A DNA stretch of 64,000 nt from Nymphaea colorata (lineage: Eukaryota; Streptophyta; Magnoliopsida; Nymphaeales; Nymphaeaceae): the NCBI RefSeq assembly GCF_008831285.2, contig NC_045141.1, positions 20,456,848 to 20,520,847 of the forward strand, given 5' to 3'. Within the stretch, counting starts at the first letter, position 1, and each line of letters opens with the position of its first letter. A model generated the notes under the pieces. That model ran no database searches. It saw only the letters and a program-made list of their open reading frames with translations, and was not told the DNA's origin. The position numbers and the translations under genes are program-made. Positions 13,543 to 26,388 of this stretch are shown here, piece by piece.

Positions 13543-15397
13543 GATTCTAATATGATGTGCTAATCTTCCGGACATTGACGTTTACATGTTTGGATTTAAA
13601 TGCAAATAAAGAAAAGTCTATACCTTATCTGAATTCTATTTGTAATCAAATTCTGAAATACATCCAACTTTTAAATTCTAAATCCAATCAGAACCCAACT
13701 TTTAAATACCCATTACAGACCGATTGAAGATATTTACGAAGAAAACAAATCTGAGTCCGATCAGGTTTGTAACTAACTCTGAATCCTAATCCAATCGGAT
13801 ACCATTTTCTAAATCCGAATATGATCTCATTTCTTAATTAATTGGATGTTAATTTTCCTTTTTTTTGATGTTTTAAATAAATCCGAGCCGAGAAATATTT
13901 TATTTAAATTCGATCCATTGACATTCTTATTGGGCAGCTGTGGAACCAGGCGGTTGGCGTGTCCACATCAATACCATTCACTTGCGCACCATTCAAGCTG
14001 CCTAATCTTTCCCCAAGTCTGAATCTTCCCACTTCACTTAATTGCAGTCCAAGTAGGAGAACAATTTTCGTCCAATGGCCGGAGAAAGTCCTGGCTGTTC
14101 GTGGTCCTGGTCCGGCACACATGGGCCTTCTTTTGGGGAACCAATGTTGGCTATTCTACATTCTAAAGTCGGTCAGAGGGACCTACCGGCTTCCGTCACA
14201 GCTTCCACGAGAGTCCAGGACTGTCTCCCCTTGCAACTTTCAGTCAAAAAATTATACTGAGTTTGGTGTTAAGACTTACAGTAACACAACTAGCTCAGGC
14301 GCCGTCTCCGTCAGTTGTATCTGCTTTTTGATATTTCTCTCTTTTCCAAAGATTGGCGATGGCAAATTCAACAAGTCGACGAGAACACGCGGCGTGCAGC
14401 TCGTTGTTGGTTTCATTCGTTTATTATCTAGCCATAGATCATGCAAGTCAGACTTCAAAATTGAAGAAAAACCAGCTTCTTCTTCTTCCCAAGAAGACAT
14501 TCATTCAACTTGATGATCACCTACCCAGGACATTCTTGAATTATTTACGCCTCTCGCTTTCTCTCTCACTATCAATGACCTGTTTAAATAATTACCAAAA
14601 GGCGTAGTCTCTTTTACATAAACAATAAACAATAAACCCCTCCACAACCACCTCCCAACTTATTAAATTTAGTACCTTAATTAGGTATGTCGGCAATTGC
14701 ACAATAAAACCCTGAGAACCGTAGGAAGAACATGGAAGCAACTGTTCAAGATGGGAGTCATAAGACTTTACGTTGCTTGACTTGCGGTCAAGCGACTTGA
14801 CCTAGGTCAGCTCCTTTAACTCGTCGAACAATTTGCATTTATATAAAATTGCGGATTAAACAGGCAAGGACCCGAGGATGAATTGCTCTGATACTTCTGG
14901 AAATTGACCCATTTGTTGTATTCATAGTTGGACTTTTGTATGTCGAGGAATCTGACCCAGCCTCTCTCTTTCATCCTTTATTTACCAGTAAATGAGTCAA
15001 ATTCGGATCAATATGGTCAGTCTCTGATGTGGTTGAATAGATAAGGCAGCAGCCGGACCGGTGCTTACAGAGTCTTCCACAGTGTAGACCAAATGAATCG
15101 CAGTCAGGAGTTCCCGACTGTTGATCATAAATGATCACACCTACTTGTTTCCGATCCGTCCGTCAGTGTACTACGTACTGAGGAAGTTACAGTCGATCTG
15201 AAAGTCACGTTTCTGAAAATGTATGTTTGCATTCACATTGTCATTCACAGTACTCCATTGTCAACTAGATGGAGTGAAGTTGATTACTGAATCAAGAAAT
15301 TAACCACCGAGTTGTGATGTAGAACCAGAAATATTGCTCCTGGAAGATTAACCAGAGACCAGATCATGGCGAACAAGTGCTTTTCTTTCCCTGGTTT

Positions 15398-15535
15398 CTT
15401 TCATAGCTTAACTGGTTGGACTACATGTTTTTAAATCATTAGTTCGATTCTAGTGGACACTATATTCATTCTAGTGCATTGTTGTCATCCCTAACGCAGA
15501 TGCACCCTAGACTCCTGAAGTAAAAGGAATGCGGG
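15398..15535 (+). mobile_element. tRNA-derived SINE, truncated copy
   Basis: An A-box-like 'catagcttaactggttgg' and a B-box-like 'tagttcgattctag' are followed by 'aacgcagatgcaccctagactcctgaagtaaaaggaatg'-type body. This matches the element at 11.83-12.12 kb. It ends directly at a 46-bp tandem repeat instead of a poly-A tail. Confidence 0.45.
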
Positions 15536-15673
15536 ATGATAATAACAATAATGTTTAATAGGAAAAGAGGAATCGACCATAATGATAATAACAATAATGT
15601 TTAATAGGAAAAGAGGAATCGACCATAATGATAATAAACAATAATGTTTAATAGGAAAAGATGAATCGAGGAA
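15536..15673 (+). repeat. Tandem repeat, three copies of a 46-bp unit
   Basis: Copies at 15536-15581, 15582-15627 and 15628-15673 each begin 'atgataataacaataatg' and contain 'tttaataggaaaagagg'. The first two are identical. The third has one extra A, a changed base (agatg for agagg) and a diverged end. The high identity shows recent expansion. No coding role seen. Confidence 0.9.
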
Positions 15674-16379
15674 GAAGCTACTTGGTTGCACTTAGCTATG
15701 TGGTACTGATCATGATCTTTCCCAGATATTTTATAAAAGCTAATGTAGGCTGGTGGTTAATTTAACAACAAATTCTTGAATGACATGCCCTCACCTCAAT
15801 GGTAGAGCCACTGTTCAACTTTGTTTTAGGGATTGCGAATTTGTCTTCTTCTTTTTTTTTTTTTGGCTTAGACGGAAAACTTGCAGATAATTTAATTAAT
15901 TATACAGTTATTTCAAAGCATAAAAGAAGTTGCAAGAACATGCACTTTCTGATCCCCACCAGCCTCGCTCTCTCTCTCAAAAGAAAAAAGGATAAAAACA
16001 TACGTTCACCTAATGAGCCATTAATGTAAAAGGTAGTTTGTTTTATAGCATACTATAGCACATTATTAATTAATGAATACCCAGAGAAACGGACATTCTA
16101 CTGGCAGTATATATAATAGCATGAGAATTGTTCCCATTATGAAGTTTCTTCCTTCTTTGAGCTGCGAAGCCTCGTGGAAGTCCCTCGTTCAGCAGGAAGG
16201 AAAAATATTGACACTTAACGGGAAGAACTAAGAAGGTTCCTTGCCACATAAAGAAATGGAAACCACCAAAATTTTAGGTTGAATGCTATGAATAGAAGAA
16301 ACTTAAATTCATTCTTTGCAAACCTAACAATCTTGACAAGTTTGTCTTTATATCTTCGAAAGATAAAGCTGCACACGTG

Positions 16380-16604
16380 TCTCAAAGGGCATAACACGAC
16401 CGGGTGGTATCGCGGTTCACATTTAAGGTGTTTGATGTTCGAAACCAATGGCTGCTATCACGTTCTACTGTGTTGTTTCTCTGAGCTGCTAAAGGTAGCA
16501 AAATCGACATTCAAGTTGAAGGGTATATTGTAAATCTACCCACACCCCGAAACAAGTCAAAACCTTGGAGTTGGAGGTATAAAGGTATGGTCTTTAAAAA
16601 AAAA
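16380..16604 (+). mobile_element. tRNA-derived SINE-like element
   Basis: 'cataacacgaccgggtgg' followed by 'gatgttcgaaacc' resembles A and B boxes, and a body with 'cattcaagttgaagggta' is shared with the element at 11.9 kb. The segment ends in an A run near 16593-16604. No target-site duplication was resolved. Confidence 0.4.
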
Positions 16605-18879
16605 AAGAGTCTCAAGCTTTTGGGGGGCGAGAAACCCTTCTAAAAAAGAAAACTCTGGATGTGAAAACAACTTGTTGAGTCGTTATTTTGCTTTGGAATT
16701 TAAATGTTTTCAAGGAAATGTTCGTCCATGAGTAGTAGCTGGGTTATATATGAGAACAAAGGGGTTATGGCATTTATTAATGGACGCATATTATATTTTT
16801 GAGGTCGTATACTTTGGATCTTAATGGAAACCATATTTAATTTTTTGATGCCGTATATTTTGGATCTTGCTAGATTTCATTGCTATCGGCTGGCGTCAAG
16901 AGTTTTCCAAATTTGACTGGTTCATTTGGACTAAGAACGTTAACAGAGCGGGAGAGAACTGTTCAAACTGGGTCTTAGCATGTTCGACTGGTTCAATGTG
17001 CCTTAACCGAACGGATAAAGACCTGAGTTCATTGTAAGACTCCCCCAACCAGATCTTAATATGGTGAAAAAGAATTGCAATTAGTGCTGAAAATTTGCGG
17101 TTTCTGTAAATGAAGTACTGTAGCTATTTTTGTACCCATTTTTGGCTATGGAAATGTCTCTGCAACCAAACAGGCAGATCACTTATAAAATGCGTTTACA
17201 ATGACGAAAATGGGCCTACACTTTTGCTTGATTTACAGATGCAGGCCCAACGTTTGAAGTATAACATTTAGGCACCTAAGTTCATAGGTAATTCGAGTTA
17301 AAATATAGTTCAATATAAGTTAATGACATGAAATGAGAGTGTCATTCTTAAGATATCATGATCGTGCATTTAATTCATTCACCTCCGACACATGGTTCTC
17401 CCCAAAACGAAATCTTCTACTTCAACTGGCGTGATCTCATATTGCACCAATCGGCATCAGATCAACCGTAGGGCTTTCTAACATCGCAGCTGCCCTTCTT
17501 CCATGTGAGTTGCTGGGGATGGATTATGCGATCAATATTGGTCTACGAACCGCATGTTTACGACTTGTGTGATTCTTTAAAGATCAGTTGTGCCTTGGTT
17601 TTTATTATTTTAAATTAAATCATGTGAACAAAATCGACGTAAAATATCGGGGTTTACTGTTAAGTGTTCACTTAAAAATCAAAATGAAGACTTTAAGGAG
17701 CTAAATGTATAGTAACAAAATAAGAAGATGGCATCCAATGCAATGGGAACTTGCAACATAAAAGTTCCACTAATTCACGCAGCTAGCTTAATAGTAACGA
17801 ACTCACTGACAAAAAATTAACAGCAACTAAACAATTAGAAGCAACCCCTATGGACAAATCGAGAGAGAGAGAGAGAGGAGGGAGAGAGAAACTAAAAGTG
17901 GAAAATGTAAAGAAAATTGTGATAAAATCTCAAGGGGGTATTGCTACAAAGTTGTTAAAAGTTACTACCTCGGAGTGACAGTATCTAAAAGTGATTCAAC
18001 TACGCTGTACCATGTATTCATTGCTTGATTACCTAAGTGGCATATACCCAAGATTTTTTTCTTACGTTTGATAATTTAGGTGATCTATCCAGGATTCTAT
18101 TTTGTTGCTTGATCATAATAGATGAAATTATCCAGGTCGAAATAAACAAGGAGATCGTTTTCAATATGTATCTACGTTGTAATTTTATACAAAATTTAAG
18201 AATACCATACAGCATACGTGACATCATTTTCGTGTCTAGATTAACCTTCTCTTGCTTAGATTAAGCAACACTTGGTGCTAACAATCTAGTTTAAAAGCAT
18301 AGTTCCAATAAAGAATCAATAACATGGTCCAAGTAATACTGTTTTAGCAGATGCAAGGATCAAATAGAATGCAACCACTAATTGCCAATTTTACATCATG
18401 AGCAAATACAATATCTAAGAAACATATTGCTACCTCTTTAGTTTGCAAGCATGTGAACCACCACAGTCAATCGTGAAATGGCTCTTGGACGATTTTTGAG
18501 AGAGATATATAGCTGTTAACATCTGTTTAAAAGGGCACCATGTAAAATGTTCATTGTTTTCTGCAAAAAAAAAAGTATGTTGGTTGTAAGATAATAGTTT
18601 AATAATGCCATGTTTAGCTGGAAATCTTGGTGTTGGCAGATAGTGAATGTTCATTTTGTCTTTAGAGCCAAGTGGATGACATCCTAAAGGCGAAGAATAT
18701 AGAGGATAGTTGTGTTTTAATCAGATGAAGGTTAAGTATAAGAAATTTTGGTTCAGCTCACTAGATTGAAGCGTGAGCTTTGCCGCCAAAAATAGGAAAA
18801 ACAGTGACATAAGGTTCACCTGATACCCATTAATTTCTATACCGTAGGAAAATGGGTGGTTCATTAGCACCTTTCATTC

Positions 18880-20744
18880 ATCAGTTATGCTGATGCAGAA
18901 GATACATGCGTTCGTGTAAGCTCCCATGTGATGGAACACGAATGTTTCTTCCCATAGACCCCTCTTCGTCCGACTCGACGGAGATGGGATCAGAACAGTT
19001 ATTTTCCGCTTCAGAGCAAAGAAGGTAGAGATGTATATAACCATTTGCAGAAGAAACACCAAAGAGAGAGTGTGGCGCATTGAGAGGGAACCGGTTCCGA
19101 TTGTTCAAAGGACGGCTCTGCCTCTGGTTCTCGTTAAGATTCACGCTACGAGCAAGCAGATTGGAGAAACGACAGATCATTAAAGGGATTACTTGATGAA
19201 CTGCTGGTTGATCAGGTGGTGGTGGGGGCAACGATGGGGAAAATGGATGTAGTTGCCTCAGAAAAGCTGAAATGTTGTGAGAGAGTCGTGGAAGCCGAGA
19301 AATCCTCTCCTCACTACTTGAGTGCGTGAAGAAATGGAGTATTGTTCGGCTTTTGAGACTTATCTAGTTAACTCAAGCAGTAAAATTTAAACGCTGAAAT
19401 GTGAAGGTTGTACTGGTAAAACGATCAAAGAATAGGTGTCACTTCCTACTTTTTCCAAATACCTTCCTACTCTTACTCGCGTCCAGACACATGTTTTCCG
19501 CCGAATGGAAATCAGCTTAACCCTGATGAAAAAGTCTGTCACAAGATCCGGCATCTGCTTACCTTCAGATTGAGATTCGTATCAGATGTACAAGCCGGAC
19601 TCGCATGCAAGAAACAATGGCATGTTCGGGCTTTGTTCCTGGGCATACCACGCCCGAACTCTCGGAAGAAATCTGAATTTCTTCAAATGCAACAAACCCT
19701 TTTGTGAGCTGCAAATCGAGGAGTTATAAGTTGCGTCTGGTATGCAGGTACGCCTATGGAAACAATCATAAGCTCATCTTTCTTTCTTATAAAATTTGTC
19801 CATGTCACCCCCCAGTCAAATTCAGTTTTCGCGCTCACCTCATTTTTGTCGACCAAAAATTTAGGGCAACAAATTAAGATTGGCCAAGTGTGTTCTTTGT
19901 TGTGAATTCCAACACAATAAGAAACCCCAGCTTTTTTCTCTTCGTCAACTTCACCGATATCTTCATAATCGGGCAAGATCACCGTACCGGCTTGCAGCGA
20001 CTGCGTTGTGAAATCTCACCCAACGCATATGTTCGCACATCCATGGGCTCTAAACTAAACTACTGTATCATTACCTGCGCATGTGGACGTGGGACCAACA
20101 AATCTATGAAGCCTATATGAGAACTAGATTAAGTTCCGTCAGCCTGGTTTCACCAGATTCTGGCTGGTTATTGGAATTCCAACCATAGTTTTCCAAAATT
20201 ATATCGCAATGACCGTAAAAATTAAAATTAATATCTTATGTTTCATTATATCATAATTTATAAGCTTTATCCATATACACAGTTTTGGACAAGCCTTCCA
20301 ATTTGTGAGGTAAAATTTTGGAAAAATAACAGACCAGCCACAGACCAGCCACAAGAACGATCAGACAGACCACCCCCTATGGATGGGTGGTCGGAACAAT
20401 CCAATATATTATGATATAATGAACGTGTGTCCATCAGAATTGTTCCCATGTTTATTGCTCATTCTTGCTAGAATAGCCCTTTTTTCTTCCGTAAATGGTC
20501 ATGAGTAACACTCACCTTTTTAAACATCAAACGAAATTTCAACTACTCACACAATTTCGTCCTAGTTAAATCAGATTTACAACCCCCCACCCCCAGTTTG
20601 ACCCGTTTTATAAACCTTATATAAATCAGACAGCTTAAACAAGCTCAAACGAGGTATCTTATTCATCATACGTCTCGAGCTGGCTTCGCGAGAAGCCTCA
20701 GCCAAATTTGAGAAAATAAAATAGTGAATCGAGTCTGAACATCC

Positions 20745-20776
<32 letters not shown>

Positions 20777-20780
20777 ATAT
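18880..20780. other. Unassigned region with short minus-strand open frames
   Basis: Minus-strand frames at 19231-18881 (116 codons, proline-rich at its start and without an early ATG) and 19982-19683 (99 codons) are GC-richer than their surroundings and could be pieces of a decayed gene. I recognise no domain in either and found no splice structure joining them. A CT-rich/TA microsatellite lies at about 20.74-20.78 kb. Confidence 0.35.
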
Positions 20781-23700
20781 ATATACACACGCGTCACTTT
20801 CACCGGCCGCACTTTAGAGGAGGCTGCTGAAAGAAGCCCATGTTAAACTGAGGAACCGGGACAGGAGAACAGACCGTCCTGTGGATGGACAAAGAAATGT
20901 TGAGTTCTCATTAGTGCTCTTGTTCAAGCCTCAAGAATCAAGAAGCTAGCGCCAACAGAGAGCGCGAAACACCAATGTTCTGCCACAGCACTGGCCCAAA
21001 AGTGAAAATGCGCTACTGCTAAAGTTGCCTACAACAAGAACGAGTCTGCACTACAGCAACGAAATCCCCTGCAGAAATAGGGAGTGCAGAAAAAGAAATC
21101 AGTCCAGTGACCAGTCACAGGTTCCATGGGATATCTTTTCCTTGTGAGAAACTCGAAACAGGAAGAAGGTTCCATCACAACAGATTACGATGAAGTATCT
21201 GTTGCATCTTTCGCAAACTATCCGTGAGTTGATGAACGGAGACCAAGATCTTAAAAGTAAACGACAAAAGTGACTACTGGTCGCGGGAAAGCCAAACAGA
21301 CAAGTTGACGAAGGTGAAAAAGGAAAAAGAAAGACAACACGAGAACAGGGAAACTGTGCCCGTGCTTCAAGGGGGAAAAGACTACAAAACGATTTTGACC
21401 CCCAGACTAAGAGCATAGTAGAAAGGCATGGACACCCAAAACAGGCATTATGACAGAGCCATAGCGGAAACCCATTGACGTAGAGAAATAAAACATTAAG
21501 TTTCCAAACACAAACACACATGCACGCAGAGAATATATTCCTGGTAAAGATATCATAGAGCACCATTCAATTCAACCAGACTGAACTACTTACGGACCCG
21601 TAATTTTTGAACTGTTGATACTTAAACTGGACAACTTGATTCCACCACGAAAGCACTAGTCACTGTTCTGGTGACAGGTTTCTGTTTTCTCCATGTTCAA
21701 TAATTTTAGTAGCACTTCACCTTATAAGTAGGTAGGCATCCGTGACAGCGCCATCTGAAACAATTCAAAAGCCTCCCAAAGCTGCTCCCCTGGATGACAG
21801 AGGAAATCAGAGTAGGAATACATGGCAGAGTGGAGAAAAATCACTAAGGAAAGGTCTATCAAATTAACAGCGTAATACTTGATCTCCGTAATATACTTGA
21901 TGTCCGTTCTTGTCCCCAAACTTTGCTATGAATTCCCATTTTATCGGCTCTCTCTCTCTCTTTTGTGCATCAACTACGATCAATGATTAAGAAACAGACA
22001 ATGTTTGACAGATACCTGATCAGCACGACAGTAATCAAGTACTTACGTGCAAAGCCATTGTTTCATAGTGAATTAAAACAGAACAGACCATATGAGAAAA
22101 AGTTAATGAGAGGAACTGTCGCCGACCAGCCCTGCCAGAATATTGTGGGGATTCTTGACACAAGAAACTCAACAAAGGGGAGCCCCAGGATAAGCTCCAA
22201 ACAGAGACCTTGACGAATAAGAGCCGACAGTCCTTGTGACACGTAACCTGTGCCCTTCCATGTTCATCTGTGACCCAGAATCTTACAGAGACGTCTGTGA
22301 AACAGCCACCTTATCCTGAAAATGGACCCACTTCTCATTCCATTTGTCGGTCTTTCATTCCTCAACGGTTTTCAGTTTTTTCGGATCAAGTGAAAGTCCT
22401 CGACCAGATATCTATACTAGAATAAAATTTCTGTACCCAACTTATCCATGAAATTCCGAATTACAGAGCTTCAGCTTGCTTATCAAAAAAAGGAAATTCT
22501 GGATATATATATATATATATAGTTCTTTCTTAGAACTGGAAGCATGTGAGCTGGAACACAAATAACCAAAGAAGTATATAAACATTTGGTGTTAAACCGA
22601 TGTAAATCAACATTAAAAAAAATGACATTTTTGTAAGCAGAAATAAGAAGTCAGAACCCATCGTATATGAGCTTCTGCATGTATGGGCTATGAAGTAGAA
22701 ACTAGTAAGCATGACATAGATCTAAAGGATTGAAAACTTTTTGAGGATTTAGATGATGGGTCTTTGTAGTGAGTGAGACTTGGAAGACAAAGACATTTAA
22801 ATTAAACTTGGCAAGAACATACAGATCTGGAAACTGGAAATGTTTCATACTATGTACTCCAGTCCATTGTCTGGATTTTACCGGGGCGGAATATCAGTTT
22901 AATTAAGGTTCCTAACTCGATTGAGTTAACAAGTCGGACATCCGATCGCAGATAAAGAGGAGATTCAGATCAATCAGGCAGAACGAACTACGAGTGAAGC
23001 CTCATCTACTCGCAACAGCTGCATGTTTGTGCCCATACGTGTGCATCCCCGCTAAACAAAGAAACAACCAGGACCACCAGCAGTTCCCTAGTGAAGACTT
23101 GAAATATATAAAAGGCCAGCTGGGAACGAGTTTTGATAGCAATCAATCAGAAAGGCTGTTGCCTTTTGCCAAATTCTGAGAATGCGGAAAAGTATCTTTA
23201 CATCAAATAGAAAATAAGATCTAGATATCAAAGCCACAAGTCAAAAGCATTTACCTTGGTGAAAAATCGGAAATCACGTTCCTGGATTCCTAAGAGCAAA
23301 CCAGCAGATCCTTCAAAAGAATCCACAAATTGAGGACTCACAGAGAAAAACTTATGAACATTTCTCATGCATCGATAACTTAAAAGAAAATAAAAACTTT
23401 AAAAATTTAAAAAGCTAGAAAATTAGGAGAGTATTCACCGATCAAGTCCCAAAACGCCAAGGAACCAGTCATTAGGATTTCCGATCAACTAACAAAGAGA
23501 AAAACCCCCGTCCAAATCCCTGAAAACCTGGACTTTCAGCTCGCAAGAACGCGATCCTAATAAAAAGGAAGCTCAACCTACCAAACCGAGATGCAAAAAC
23601 AGCAGATCGCCGCATATCAACCATATCACCGAAGCAGGCGCGAAACTCAATATCTGGTAATCAAGAAAAGCAATTCAAGATAGCCAAACGGCGCGACAGC

Positions 23701-23784
23701 ACAGAGGGAAAGATGGCACCTTTTCGCCCGGGAAAACGCTTCGGGACAGCCGACAACCAGTATCGACCCGATCCCTCTTTTCAC
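20781..23784. other. Region downstream of MIR168, possibly its transcribed 3' part
   Basis: On the minus strand this lies directly 3' of the miR168 hairpin, so part of it may be primary transcript. No protein family is recognisable. The longest frame (21566-21099, minus, 155 codons, Cys- and Phe-rich) has no motif and is probably chance. A TA run occurs at 22.50-22.52 kb. Nothing else is supported. Confidence 0.4.
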
Positions 23785-23795
23785 TGTCGTCTCCG

Positions 23796-23816
23796 ATTCA
23801 GTTGATGCAAGGCGGG
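23796..23816 (-). ncRNA. MIR168: miR168 star strand
   Basis: This is the 21-nt passenger strand on the 3' arm, beginning CCCGCCTTGC and ending AACTGAAT. It pairs with the guide with the expected 2-nt 3' overhangs. Confidence 0.93.
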
Positions 23817-23867
23817 AACCCGACCCTTTCTCGATACCGCAGGGAAAAGACGCGAACGGAAGGAGCA

Positions 23868-23888
23868 TTCCCGACCTGCACCAAGCGA
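23868..23888 (-). ncRNA. MIR168: Mature miR168 guide strand
   Basis: All 21 bases match the canonical angiosperm miR168a guide as I know it, starting with 5' U, the AGO1-preferred base. Its last base is also the A of an ATG that opens a 73-codon frame through the loop and star strand. Confidence 0.97.
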
Positions 23889-23998
23889 ATCCAAGACAGA
23901 AGTGATCTAGCGAGCGAGAAGAGAAGCGGAAGGAAAAAGAGAGAGAGAGAGGTCTCCCGAGCCGCTGCTGGTGACAGAAACCCTACATCAGCTCCCGC

Positions 23999-24005
23999 AT
24001 TTATA
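23999..24005 (-). promoter_or_regulatory. TATA box of MIR168
   Basis: TATAAAT on the minus strand, in the context CTATAAATGC. The guide begins 111 bases downstream, so a start site near 23.97 kb would give a short 5' leader, here CT-rich (CTCTCTCTCTTTTTCC). Confidence 0.7.
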
Positions 24006-24009
24006 GTCC

Positions 24010-24955
24010 GGCGGTTGGTTCGACCAGACTACTGTCTGACCGCCACGTACGTGTTCCGGCATTTCCTGTAATCACGAGGGTAGATGTCGGAAAAATTGCA
24101 CTAAAGGGACTTCCCTCGGCTGACGTCATCCCATCGGCCCCCGGGCAAGCTGGTCCGTTTCGATCGGGCTTAGGTTCGAATCCAAAAAAACATAGCAGGT
24201 CCCTCGGGTTGGCTTGACGGGATCTGATTTGGTTTGATATATAGTTTTAATATTATTTTTATTTTTATAATGATATTATCACATGTATTTTATCATAATT
24301 AATGATATTTATGAATATTTTATATATACAAATATATTTTTATTTTAACGAACTGGGTTCGAACTCTGGTTTCGAGTGTCGAGCTGGGCTTGGGCGTTAG
24401 TTATGAGCTATGGCCCGACCCATGCCCGAGGCCCTGCCTAGCGTATTGCACTTTACAGTAGCAATTTCTCTCCAGTTAGGTCTGAGCCTGATATGGAGAC
24501 ATTTTGACCATGTGTTTGCGACCCCTTTTTGTCGCCCATTCCGCACATTTTCCATGTTAAAATCGTGTTTGTGTGAAAATTTTTCTTAGCTCCCACAAAC
24601 GCCTCCAAATTGCATTTCTGCAGTTTCTTCTCAATAATTTTCGGAAAATCTCATGTTAAGAAAAAAAAAACATTTGAACAGCAAGAACTTTCATGGAGAA
24701 GGGTGAAAAAAAGGGGTAAGGGGTGCAGGGGGGACTTTTTGGGTGGGCGAGATGTTCATTTTACTATCCAAAATAAGGTTTGAAGGTCTCTTAATTTTGT
24801 CTACCTCAAGGGTTCTGAGTTGTATCGATATTGGTGATGACAACAATGTATATTTAAATTGAATGTCGCATCCTACCACCTTAAACGTATTTTGACAAAT
24901 TCCCAATCTAATAAGCTATCCTATACTAAAACTGTGGGCGGTGAACTTTAATGGA

Positions 24956-24987
<32 letters not shown>

Positions 24988-26388
24988 GGCCAACCGTAAT
25001 TTAGTGTTGGGAAGTCAATAAAGTGGAAAGGAAGGCCGGTCTGTTTTATGCGCTTAAAGGGAAACAAAATTTTTCATTTTACTTCAATGTATAAGGGAGG
25101 AGGATTCTGCTAGAAAAAATATCAAAACACCCGTTTGGCAATTGATGGAAAATTATTTGTAGCCTTAGGTACTTTTAGAAAAGTATGATATCCGGAGATT
25201 CATTGCTACTGCACCCAGCAGGCCACCCAATTTAATATGGTATTCTCGTTCTAGAATGAGAACTTTTCTTTCACTCCTTTTTAGAACTCAAGCAGGCCCT
25301 GCCGGGGTTTTGTAGTCTGATTTGAAGGCTATTTGTCCATGTAATTTTTTGGACACATATTTTTGGTAAGCGATTTAGAGATGAAAAAGAGTCCTGACAT
25401 TTTCTTTTTTCATTACTTCTACTTCTTTTGGAGAATGTATAAATTTCTTACTGTTTATAAACATCAAAGAATTAGTTTTATCTTGTTTGAACTAGGCTCC
25501 ACTGAATTTTCCTTGATCGGATTTTTTTTGGGGTTGCAAGAATCTGGCTGAATTGATTTGAATATGTCAATTTGAGTCAACTTACAGAAACAAAATTTTA
25601 AAGATTTTATTATGTAATTATTATGCCTGATTCACTGAATTAATTCCCAAAGCCATGAACTTGATTGAGTACACTTAGATTAATTTGAGTATAATATTTA
25701 AAATATAAATTTATCCAAAGGAGCCCAAATCTGCTTTGCTTAAGCAAGCTCCAATATTTACATTCAAGCAGGATGGTACTGGAAAATCATACAATGAAGT
25801 TTGGATCCAATTACTATTCAAAGTTTTATTCAAAGTTTTCTATTTAATAAAAGAGACTTAAATAATTTTTTTTTTTGTTGATATGCAATATGTAAGTTGA
25901 AATATAATGGAAACATCACATCAAGAGATTTAAAGCAGCTCTCAACACTTCTTTTTTTGCGCATCAAATGCTTTTCACAATAATTTGTTATATTAATTTA
26001 TAATTACTTCCAATTTTGTTACTTACGATATATAATTTTGTTTTCGCTTTTATTCAAAATTGTAGTATTTTTCCAGACGATTACTTAAATTTGAATAATG
26101 ATGGTGACTTCTTAGGCTGGTTTATAGAAATCGACAGCCTTTTCGTTCATTTTGGAGATGGTTCAGGTTAGGGTTGAACGTGACCCGCACTAGGCCAAGA
26201 TCCGTGTCCCGTAAGTCGAGGCCGCACTAGAAGAGGTGAGATGAAGCTCCCCAAGCGTCGTCCCTCGTATTGGGCAGAACATTTCCCGCTTTCTCTCGCT
26301 CTCTCGTTCCCGCTCTCTGGGGTTTTGGTTCTTGTCTTGGATTTGGGCTTCGATTTGATCGTGGTGGGAGATAAGGGCGCGAAAGCTG
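24010..26388. other. Intergenic region between MIR168 and the SHH2-like gene
   Basis: This is the shared upstream region of two divergent genes. It holds 'ggttcgaatcc' and 'gggttcgaactctgg' patches flanking an AT-rich stretch (24.15-24.44 kb, probably a decayed element), a 25-base T run at 24963-24987, and AT-rich sequence to 26.1 kb. From about 26.15 kb the sequence becomes GC-richer and CT-rich and probably contains the promoter and 5' UTR of the plus-strand gene. No TATA box stands out there. Confidence 0.5.

Larger units (their letters stand above)
9425..18879. other. Gene-poor region with dispersed repeats
   Basis: No recognisable gene. The longest frames (for example 13959-14513 on plus, 184 codons) have no domain, signal or family resemblance and are probably chance. 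The region holds MITE- and SINE-like elements (listed separately), poly-A runs at 11.47 and 12.1 kb, a TA run near 12.77 kb, a degenerate 'aatccaatcagaaccc' repeat at 13.6-13.9 kb, and a 46-bp tandem repeat. The GC-rich patch at 10.67-11.05 kb is unexplained. Confidence 0.55.
23785..23905 (-). ncRNA. MIR168: MIR168 precursor hairpin
   Basis: The minus strand contains the full 21-nt guide of the conserved plant miR168 family (23888-23868; opens TCGCTTGGTGCAGG, closes TCGGGAA) on the 5' arm. Its star sequence lies on the 3' arm (23816-23796; opens CCCGCCTTGCATC, closes ACTGAAT). Pairing the arms by eye gives a near-continuous duplex with two mismatches and several G-U pairs, separated by a 51-nt loop. 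miR168 is loaded into AGO1 and directs repression of AGO1 mRNA, a feedback control of the whole miRNA pathway. It is transcribed by Pol II and processed by DCL1 in the nucleus. A TATA box lies about 110 bases upstream. The precursor limits given are approximate, and the extent of the primary transcript is unknown. Confidence 0.97.

Noticed and set aside
13959-14513. 184-codon plus-strand open frame
   Set aside because: No domain, no family resemblance, low-complexity composition, overlapping frames on both strands; taken as chance.
21099-21566. 155-codon minus-strand open frame downstream of MIR168
   Set aside because: Cys/Phe-rich with no recognisable motif or splice context; likely part of non-coding sequence.
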